A DNA stretch of 12,766 nucleotides from Beijerinckiaceae bacterium. GTDB taxonomy: Bacteria > Pseudomonadota > Alphaproteobacteria > Rhizobiales > Beijerinckiaceae. Where the stretch lies: the NCBI GenBank assembly GCA_947458675.1, contig CANHAW010000020.1:1-12766 (forward strand). Reading direction: 5' to 3'. Position 1 is the stretch's first letter. Each line of letters starts with the position of its first letter. Below, piece by piece: positions 7,554-12,766 of the stretch. Made by a program: the position numbers and the translations under genes. The notes below the pieces were generated by a model. The model saw nothing but the letters and a program-made list of their open reading frames with translations. It did no database searches and was not told where the DNA came from.

Positions 7554-10124
7554 ATGCCGAAGAGCCCCCCGAAAAAGCCCGCCACCAAGCGCACGCCCGC
7601 CAGCAAGGCCTCCAAGCCCGCCGTCCAGCCGCTCGCCCATCATCTGGCTGAATTGCTGAACCCGGCTTTGGTGCGGGCCAAAGGCTTCGGCGAGGCCCCG
7701 CAGGCCGGATTTGACGCCGGCGATGTCACCGGGCTCGATCCAAAACTTGCCGGCCAGCTCGGCCTCGATCCTTCAGGCGATGTCGATTTCACCTCGCCCA
7801 AGCCCAAGCGCCAGCGCCCCACGGCCCCGCCGAGCGAAATGTTCGGCTCCACCGCGACCAGCCAATCGCTGCGCGACCTTTTGGAAGCAGGCGACCCCAA
7901 TCTGCGTGAGGCAAGGCCATGGACGCCGCATCGACCCTCGCGCCCGGAAAAATCGGAAGGCGGAATCCGCTTCAAACTCGTGTCTGAATATGAGCCGCGC
8001 GGCGACCAGCCCGCAGCCATCGAAGAACTCGTCAAAAATATCGACAATCACGAGCGCGATCAGGTTCTGCTCGGCGTTACAGGTTCGGGCAAGACATTCA
8101 CCATGGCGCAGGTGATTGCACGCACCAATCGTCCGGCTCTCATTCTGGCGCCGAACAAGACATTGGCCGCGCAGCTCTACGGCGAATTCAAAAGTTTCTT
8201 CCCCGACAATGCCGTCGAATATTTTGTCTCATATTACGATTATTACCAGCCGGAAGCCTATGTCCCGCGCACGGACACCTATATCGAAAAAGAATCCTCG
8301 ATCAACGAACAGATCGACCGCATGCGCCACGCTGCGACGCGCGCCTTGATCGAACGCGATGACGTGATCATCGTCGCCTCAGTCTCCTGCATCTATGGTA
8401 TCGGCTCGGTCGAAACCTATACGGCCATGACATTCTCGCTGAAACTCGGCGAGCGTATCGACCAGCGCCAGCTCATCGGCGATCTTGTTGCGCTTCAATA
8501 CAAGCGCACGCCCGATTTTTCGCGCGGCGCCTTCCGTGTGCGCGGCGATACGATTGAAGTCTTTCCGGCCCATTATGAAGATCGCGCCTGGCGTATCGGA
8601 TTTTTTGGCGACGAAGTCGAAAGCCTTGCCGAATTCGACCCGCTCACCGGCAAGAAAACGCAGGATCTCGAATTCGTCAAACTCTATGCCAATTCGCATT
8701 ATGTCACGCCGCGCCCGACCTTGCTGCAGGCCCATGCCGGCATCAAGAAAGAGCTGAAACAAAGGCTCGAGGAACTCCATGGGCAGGGCCGCCTGCTCGA
8801 AGCCCAAAGGCTCGAACAGCGCACGACATTCGACCTTGAAATGCTGGAGGCAACCGGCTCCTGCGCCGGCATTGAAAATTATTCCCGCTATTTGACGGGG
8901 CGCAAACCGGGCGAGCCGCCGCCGACCTTGTTCGAATATCTGCCCGACAATGCGCTTGTCTTCACCGATGAGAGCCATGTCACCGTGCCGCAGATCGGTG
9001 GCATGTATCGCGGCGACTTCCGCCGCAAGGCGACGCTGGCTGAATATGGTTTCCGCCTGCCCTCCTGTCTCGACAATCGGCCGCTGCGCTTTGAAGAGTG
9101 GGACGCGATGCGTCCGCAATCGGTTCATGTCTCGGCGACGCCGGGCACATGGGAGATGGAACAGACGGGCGGCATTTTTGTCGAACAGGTCATTCGACCG
9201 ACCGGGCTGATCGATCCGCCAGTCGATGTGCGCCCGGCGCGTGCGCAGGTTGACGATGTGCTGGGCGAAATTCGCGAAATGGCCAGAAAAGGCTATCGCT
9301 CGCTGATCACCGTTCTGACCAAGCGCATGGCCGAAGACCTGACCGAATATTTGCACGAGAATGGCGTGCGCGTGCGCTATATGCATTCCGACATTGATAC
9401 GATCGAGCGCATCGAGATCATCCGCGATTTGCGGCTGGGCGCTTTCGATTGTCTTGTCGGCATCAATCTGCTGCGCGAAGGACTCGATATTCCCGAATGC
9501 GCTTTTGTCGCGATTCTGGATGCCGACAAGGAAGGATTTTTGCGCTCGGAAACCTCGCTCATCCAGACCATCGGCCGCGCCGCGCGCAATGTCGACGGCA
9601 AGGTCATCCTCTATGCCGACCAGATCACCGGCTCGATGGAACGCGCCATGGCGGAAACCAGCCGCCGCCGCGAGAAACAGCAAGCCTATAATGAAGAGCA
9701 CGGCATTACGCCGGCCACGATCAAGCGCGGCATTCAGGATATTCTGGGCTCGGTCTACGAGCAGGATCATGTCACCGTCGATATGGGCCTCGCCGACAAA
9801 CCCGCCATCGGCCATAATTTCCAGACGACGCTCGCCGATCTCGAAAAGCGCATGCGCGAGGCAGCCGCCAATCTCGAATTCGAAGAAGCCGCACGCCTGC
9901 GCGACGAAGTGAAAAGATTGCAGGCCACCGAACTCGCCATCGGCTCCGATCCGCTCGCCCGCCAGCAGGCAGTGGAAGATCAGGCGGGCGGTTTTCAGGG
10001 CTCACGCAAATATGGCGCAGCCGCCAACACGCCACCCTCCGCACGTGTGCGCAAACCGACAGATGAAGATATGGGCCCGCATAATTTCGGCGGCGGCGAA
10101 GCGCGGCCGAAGAAGCGGCGCTAA
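7554..10124 (+). CDS. uvrB: Excinuclease ABC subunit B
   Basis: UvrB is the damage-verifying helicase-like subunit of nucleotide excision repair; it is loaded by UvrA and recruits UvrC. The core is intact: Walker A GVTGSGKT (174-181), the DNA-inserting beta-hairpin region [20 protein letters not shown] (228-247), the DESH box (472-475), helicase motif [10 protein letters not shown] (671-678), and the UVR domain (about 757-793, [20 protein letters not shown]) that contacts UvrC. At 856 residues it is about 180 longer than E. coli UvrB. About 137 extra residues come first (Lys/Pro/Ala-rich, then a segment [20 protein letters not shown]) and about 60 Gly/Lys/Arg-rich residues follow the UVR domain. 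The ATG at 7554 has a poor ribosome site, so a somewhat later start is possible. No LexA-type box was found upstream. Confidence 0.98.
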   Translation: MPKSPPKKPATKRTPASKASKPAVQPLAHHLAELLNPALVRAKGFGEAPQAGFDAGDVTGLDPKLAGQLGLDPSGDVDFTSPKPKRQRPTAPPSEMFGSTATSQSLRDLLEAGDPNLREARPWTPHRPSRPEKSEGGIRFKLVSEYEPRGDQPAAIEELVKNIDNHERDQVLLGVTGSGKTFTMAQVIARTNRPALILAPNKTLAAQLYGEFKSFFPDNAVEYFVSYYDYYQPEAYVPRTDTYIEKESSINEQIDRMRHAATRALIERDDVIIVASVSCIYGIGSVETYTAMTFSLKLGERIDQRQLIGDLVALQYKRTPDFSRGAFRVRGDTIEVFPAHYEDRAWRIGFFGDEVESLAEFDPLTGKKTQDLEFVKLYANSHYVTPRPTLLQAHAGIKKELKQRLEELHGQGRLLEAQRLEQRTTFDLEMLEATGSCAGIENYSRYLTGRKPGEPPPTLFEYLPDNALVFTDESHVTVPQIGGMYRGDFRRKATLAEYGFRLPSCLDNRPLRFEEWDAMRPQSVHVSATPGTWEMEQTGGIFVEQVIRPTGLIDPPVDVRPARAQVDDVLGEIREMARKGYRSLITVLTKRMAEDLTEYLHENGVRVRYMHSDIDTIERIEIIRDLRLGAFDCLVGINLLREGLDIPECAFVAILDADKEGFLRSETSLIQTIGRAARNVDGKVILYADQITGSMERAMAETSRRREKQQAYNEEHGITPATIKRGIQDILGSVYEQDHVTVDMGLADKPAIGHNFQTTLADLEKRMREAAANLEFEEAARLRDEVKRLQATELAIGSDPLARQQAVEDQAGGFQGSRKYGAAANTPPSARVRKPTDEDMGPHNFGGGEARPKKRR

Positions 10125-10129
10125 CGCGG

Positions 10130-10214
10130 CGTCATTGCGAGGAGCGCCAGCGACGAAGCAATCCAGCGGCCTCACGTGTGATCTCTGGATTGCTTCGCTC
10201 CGCTCGCAATGACG
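10130..10214. repeat. Full palindromic dispersed repeat, copy next to uvrB stop
   Basis: The outer arms CGTCATTGCGAG (10130-10141) and CTCGCAATGACG (10203-10214) are perfect complements, as are the inner arms CGAAGCAATCCAG (10154-10166) and CTGGATTGCTTCG (10185-10197). This makes a long hairpin with one asymmetric internal bulge and an 18-base loop. It begins six bases after the uvrB stop. Similar GTCATTGCGAG...GCAATCCAG repeats are known as abundant intergenic elements in many bacteria. Confidence 0.9.
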
Positions 10215-10239
10215 GCGGAAAGGCAACACCCTCCGGGCT

Positions 10240-10324
10240 CGTCATAGCGAGGAGCCGAAGGCGACGCGGCAATCCATCTTTGCGTGCGGCGATTCTGGAT
10301 GGCGCATGCTTCACGCGCCATGAC
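10240..10324. repeat. Diverged second copy of the palindromic repeat
   Basis: The left arm CGTCATAGCGAGGAGCCGAA, then GGCGACGCGGCAATCCA, corresponds to the first copy with substitutions. The right side keeps TGGAT (10296-10300), the internal TGGCGC/GCGCCA hairpin, and ends in ATGAC (10320-10324), complementary to the start. It lies 25 bases after the first copy in the same orientation. Confidence 0.8.
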
Positions 10325-10341
10325 AGCAAGAAAGGGCGCGT

Positions 10342-10366
10342 CCTTCTCCCAGAGGGAGAGGGTTTT
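10342..10366 (+). terminator. Possible uvrB terminator hairpin
   Basis: CCTTCTCCC (10342-10350) pairs with GGGAGAGGG (10354-10362), with one G-T pair and an AGA loop, followed by TTTT. It is over 200 bases after the uvrB stop, beyond both repeats. The shape is terminator-like with a short T-run. It also resembles small CTTCTCCC/GGGAGAAG-type intergenic hairpin repeats, so its role is uncertain. Confidence 0.45.
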
Positions 10367-10373
10367 GTGCCCC

Positions 10374-10406
10374 AAAACAAAAACGGGCGCCTATCGGCGC
10401 CCGTTT
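10374..10406 (-). terminator. Intrinsic terminator of the Tim44-domain gene
   Basis: AAACGGGCGCC (10381-10391) pairs with GGCGCCCGTTT (10396-10406), an 11-base-pair stem with a TATC loop. On the minus strand it runs into TTTTTGTTTT (complement of 10374-10383). It lies 23 bases beyond the Tim44-domain stop. Confidence 0.9.
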
Positions 10407-10429
10407 CTTTATCGGCTGAAAAACCGCTC

Positions 10430-11443
10430 TTAGGCTGTCTGCTGGATGGCAGACAATTTCCAATCGTCCGGCGCGCCGTTGATCGGGCGCACGAAGGTCC
10501 AGAGCTCCGTTGTTTCCGACGGCTCCTGGCGATCGCCCGACACATAGGCGCCGGTGTTGCGGTCGACCATCGTGTCCATGACCGAGAAGCGCATGGCGAC
10601 GGTGGCATATTCCTCGTTGGCTTCGCTCCAGCTCTCGGCGAGATCGCCTTCGAGCAGCTTGGCGCCCGAGAGTTTGTTGATCACACCCTTGCGGGCGTTC
10701 TCAGCCAGATCCTCGGCGAAATAGGAAGCCATTTCCTCAGTGACCAGACGGCGCAGATGATTGAGGTTTTCCTCGCCATAGCTCGATTGGATTTCGGCAA
10801 GCTTGCGCTCGAAGGCCGAAAAATCATCCGGGCCGATCTGCAGATCGCGCACCTGCGATGCGCCATAGGCTGCTGCGCCGCCCGTGGCAGCGCCACCGCC
10901 GAACATGCCGCCGAAAGCCTCGCGCTGCATCGGAGCCTGCGGAGCAGGACCGACGCCTTGCGGAGCAGCGGTCGCGAGCTGGTTGTTGCGGCGCGCGCGG
11001 AAGAGCTTGACTGCCAGCATGACCGCCAGAGCGATCAGGCCGACCTGCAGCAGCAAGCCGAAGAAAGATGCCATGGAGCCAAGGCCGCTGAACAGGCCCG
11101 AGCCCGACAGAAGGCCGAAAATGCCCGCGCCGATCAGGCCGGCCATGAGGCCTTTGCCCAGAGCCGAGCCGAAGAAGCCGCCTTGAGCGGGGGCCGGCGC
11201 ATTGGGGCGCTGCGCCTGCTGGGCGGCACCCGGCTGATTCTGCGGTGTGGCAGAACGCTGCATCGGCTGGGCCGCGCCGGGCGCGGTCTGGGTGGAGGGC
11301 GGAGCGGAATGGGTTTTGGAGCCGCGGCTGCCTGCGCTGCCGCTATTGCCGGGCTTGGCCTCGGCAAGGGCAGGCGCGAAAGCCAGCGACAAGGCTACCC
11401 CGATCGCGGCCAATTTGCTGGTCGTGATGCGACGGGTGGTCAT
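10430..11443 (-). CDS. Tim44/TimA-like domain membrane protein
   Basis: The 337-residue protein starts with a Sec signal (basic TTRR, hydrophobic core, probable cleavage after AEA near residue 29) or an uncleaved signal anchor. A low-complexity Pro/Gln/Ala/Ser region (about 31-88) and a Gly-rich stretch (88-122) follow, then a strong membrane helix (about 124-148) and LFRARR. The C-terminal part (about 203-337; DFSAFERKLAEIQ..., ELWTFVRP...DDWKLSAIQ) is a Tim44-like domain, the fold shared with the mitochondrial import protein Tim44. Bacterial members have no settled role; a membrane-associated or protein-handling function is plausible. The ATG at 11443 is preceded by GAGAGG at eight bases, an excellent ribosome site, so the open frame upstream to 11566 is ignored. 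It is monocistronic, with its own terminator. Confidence 0.9.
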   Translation of the reverse strand: MTTRRITTSKLAAIGVALSLAFAPALAEAKPGNSGSAGSRGSKTHSAPPSTQTAPGAAQPMQRSATPQNQPGAAQQAQRPNAPAPAQGGFFGSALGKGLMAGLIGAGIFGLLSGSGLFSGLGSMASFFGLLLQVGLIALAVMLAVKLFRARRNNQLATAAPQGVGPAPQAPMQREAFGGMFGGGAATGGAAAYGASQVRDLQIGPDDFSAFERKLAEIQSSYGEENLNHLRRLVTEEMASYFAEDLAENARKGVINKLSGAKLLEGDLAESWSEANEEYATVAMRFSVMDTMVDRNTGAYVSGDRQEPSETTELWTFVRPINGAPDDWKLSAIQQTA

Positions 11444-11686
11444 GTGGCAAACCTCTCGAAAAAACGGGCAAAGCACCCGCAAAGCACAATATAGGGGCAG
11501 ACGGCCCCGATTATAAGCGATCCGGGCCCCAACTTTGCGTGATCTTGCCGGTTTTCCCAAAGGCACGGGTGCCGCCTGCCAAAATGGCCCCTCCCCACCG
11601 TCACCCGCCTGCCACGCCGCTGAAAAAAGGGGGTTTTGGGCCGCTTTCTTTATCGGCCCTTAACGCTTTGCTGCGATTTTTCGCGA
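11444..11686. promoter_or_regulatory. Divergent spacer between the Tim44-domain gene and the extensin-like gene
   Basis: On the minus strand a TATAAT (complement of 11510-11515) lies 66 bases from the Tim44-domain ATG and is the best -10 candidate; no good -35 is found at 16-18 bases. On the plus strand no clear promoter stands out ahead of the lipoprotein gene. There is an A-run followed by GGGGG at 11624-11633. Confidence 0.4.
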
Positions 11687-12715
11687 ATGGCGCGTCGCGT
11701 ATTGCCAATCGCAACCCTGTTGGTTGCCGCTTTTGCCCTGGCAGGGTGTTCCCTGTTCCAGCGACCGCAGAGGCCTGCCTGGCGCACACAGGCGGAAAAA
11801 GCCTGTTTCGCCCAGAAGCAAGTGCAATTCTCCTCCTATGTCGCTTTGGCGCGCGAGATTGACGGTCCCGGCATTTGCGGCCTCACCATGCCGCTGAAGG
11901 TCACAGCACTTGCCGGCGGCACGGTTGCCATTGCCACCACGCAGACCATCGGCTGCCCGATGACCGCCGCGCTCGATCAATGGATCGCTGAATTCGTCCA
12001 GCCCGCCGCGCTGAAGCGTTTCGGCATGCCTGTCACCGAAGTGAAAAGCATGGGCTCTTATGCCTGCCGCTCGATGAACAATCAGGGCGTGCGCATTTCC
12101 GAACATGGTTTTGGCAATGCCATCGACATTGGCGGATTCATTCTCGCCGACGGTCGCGAAATCACTTTCGTCAAAGACTGGACGCGCGGCGATGGCGCGA
12201 CCAAAACATTTTTGCGCGAAATCCAGGCCGGTGCCTGCCAGGTTTTCACCACTGTGCTCGCGCCGGGCTCTGATGTGTTTCACTACAATCACATGCATGT
12301 CGATCTCGCCATGCATGGCAATACATCGGAAGGCCCACGCCGCATTTGCAAACCGCTGCCTGCGCCGGGCCTGATGCCGCCGCGTCAGCGCCTCGACGAT
12401 CTGCCCGATCCACCGGAGCTGGAAGAAGATATCGATATTGCAGGCCTGATCGAAAAGACGCAGCCGAAAATGGCGTCGCAATCGCTTTCAGCCAGCGGTG
12501 TGCGCAGCGTGCAACTCGGCCTGCCGCCAGCACCGCCGCCGCAAATGCGCACACGCGTCGCGCAGGCGCAAACAAGCATTATCGAGCCGCGCTCGCCCAT
12601 CGAAGCGCAGCCCATTGTGGCGCCACCCGCGCGGCTGGAACCCATGACGCCGCTCGACCGGCTTTTGCAGAATGGCGAATTCCTGCCACCGGGCGCAAAA
12701 ATCCGGCGTCAGTGA
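11687..12715 (+). CDS. Extensin-like C-terminal domain lipoprotein, probable LAS-type metallopeptidase fold
   Basis: With the ATG at 11687 the protein is 342 residues and begins with a lipoprotein signal: basic ARR, a hydrophobic core, and lipobox LAGC with Cys21 as the lipidation site. The central part (about 35-225) matches the extensin-like C-terminal family common in Hyphomicrobiales, with paired cysteines (for example Cys40, Cys64, Cys90, Cys127, Cys184). It contains SEHGFGNAIDIGGF, giving HxxGxAxD (His140, Gly143, Ala145, Asp147), and YNHMHVDL (His202, His204), the zinc-ligand pattern of LAS/M15-type cell-wall peptidases. The last ~115 residues are Pro-rich and probably disordered. A TTG at 11636 is an alternative start with purines ahead of it, but the ATG gives a normal lipoprotein leader. 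Cell-envelope location is expected; substrate unknown. Confidence 0.85.
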   Translation: MARRVLPIATLLVAAFALAGCSLFQRPQRPAWRTQAEKACFAQKQVQFSSYVALAREIDGPGICGLTMPLKVTALAGGTVAIATTQTIGCPMTAALDQWIAEFVQPAALKRFGMPVTEVKSMGSYACRSMNNQGVRISEHGFGNAIDIGGFILADGREITFVKDWTRGDGATKTFLREIQAGACQVFTTVLAPGSDVFHYNHMHVDLAMHGNTSEGPRRICKPLPAPGLMPPRQRLDDLPDPPELEEDIDIAGLIEKTQPKMASQSLSASGVRSVQLGLPPAPPPQMRTRVAQAQTSIIEPRSPIEAQPIVAPPARLEPMTPLDRLLQNGEFLPPGAKIRRQ

Positions 12716-12766
12716 CGCGGCCCATAACCGCCACCCGTCGGCGTTTCAATGATGATTGCATCGCCC
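12709..12766 (-). CDS. Hydantoinase B / 5-oxoprolinase family, C-terminal fragment (runs off the window)
   Basis: Reading in from the right edge on the minus strand gives GDAIIIETPTGGGYGPRH then a stop. The ETP-GGGGYG type ending is characteristic of HyuB (N-methylhydantoinase B) and the matching part of ATP-dependent 5-oxoprolinases, whose C-termini end in ETPGGGGYG plus a few residues. Only 18 codons are visible, so this rests on one motif. The stop lies inside the end of the convergent extensin-like gene, a seven-base tail-to-tail overlap (12709-12715). Confidence 0.6.
   Translation of the reverse strand, partial: GDAIIIETPTGGGYGPRH

Larger units (their letters stand above)
10125..10429. 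other. 305-base convergent spacer between uvrB and the Tim44-domain gene
   Basis: I see no gene here. The spacer is almost filled by two tandem copies of a palindromic repeat (10130-10214 and 10240-10324), then a terminator-like hairpin facing uvrB (10342-10366), then the terminator of the minus-strand Tim44-domain gene (10374-10406). Open frames crossing it encode only repeat-derived peptides. Confidence 0.8.

Noticed and set aside
10002..10608. Small frames crossing the spacer after uvrB, with peptides such as CERSEAIQ or SLRGAPATKQSS
   Set aside because: These are conceptual translations of the palindromic repeats, commonly seen as spurious proteins in many genomes.

Overview
The window looks like an ordinary housekeeping stretch of an alphaproteobacterial chromosome, most likely from the order Hyphomicrobiales (Rhizobiales). 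The support is the high G+C content (roughly 60% by eye), a petABC cytochrome bc1 operon with a Tat-anchored Rieske protein, a UvrB with a long N-terminal extension, a bacterial Tim44-domain protein, an extensin-like lipoprotein, and dispersed hairpin repeats starting GTCATTGCGAG. Cytochrome b and cytochrome c1 are separate genes rather than the fused fbcH of Bradyrhizobium, so a Bradyrhizobium-type organism is less likely. No tRNA, rRNA, CRISPR array, transposase or prophage gene was seen.

Layout. Bases 1-701 (minus strand) hold two overlapping TadE-like pilus-assembly genes, the second cut by the window edge. An AT-rich divergent spacer with two perfect palindromes separates them from a plus-strand gtrA-family flippase gene (899-1279), followed by a small one-helix membrane protein (1339-1563). 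trmL and hemF (2960 down to 1564) form a translationally overlapping minus-strand pair. A 344-base spacer then precedes petA-petB-petC (3305-6031), which encodes the complete cytochrome bc1 complex. The operon ends at a strong intrinsic terminator.

The convergent aminotransferase gene aatA (7390-6188) has its own terminator. Divergent from it is uvrB (7554-10124). Downstream of uvrB is a 305-base spacer with two tandem palindromic repeats and two terminator-like hairpins, facing a convergent Tim44-domain gene (11443-10430). The right end carries an extensin-like lipoprotein gene (11687-12715) whose stop overlaps the end of a convergent hydantoinase B/5-oxoprolinase-type gene that runs off the window.

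Functions. The petABC products are the three redox subunits of ubiquinol:cytochrome c oxidoreductase. HemF makes a heme precursor that cytochromes require, although it lies in a separate, divergent unit. TrmL modifies tRNA anticodon loops, AatA makes aspartate or related amino acids, and UvrB carries out nucleotide excision repair. I did not find a clearly new multi-gene system. The observations most worth checking are non-coding: the terminator-like hairpin inside petABC, the structured spacer upstream of petA, the tadE/gtrA palindromes, and the repeat family located at gene-convergence points. One protein-level point is a probable LAS-type metallopeptidase motif in the extensin-like lipoprotein.
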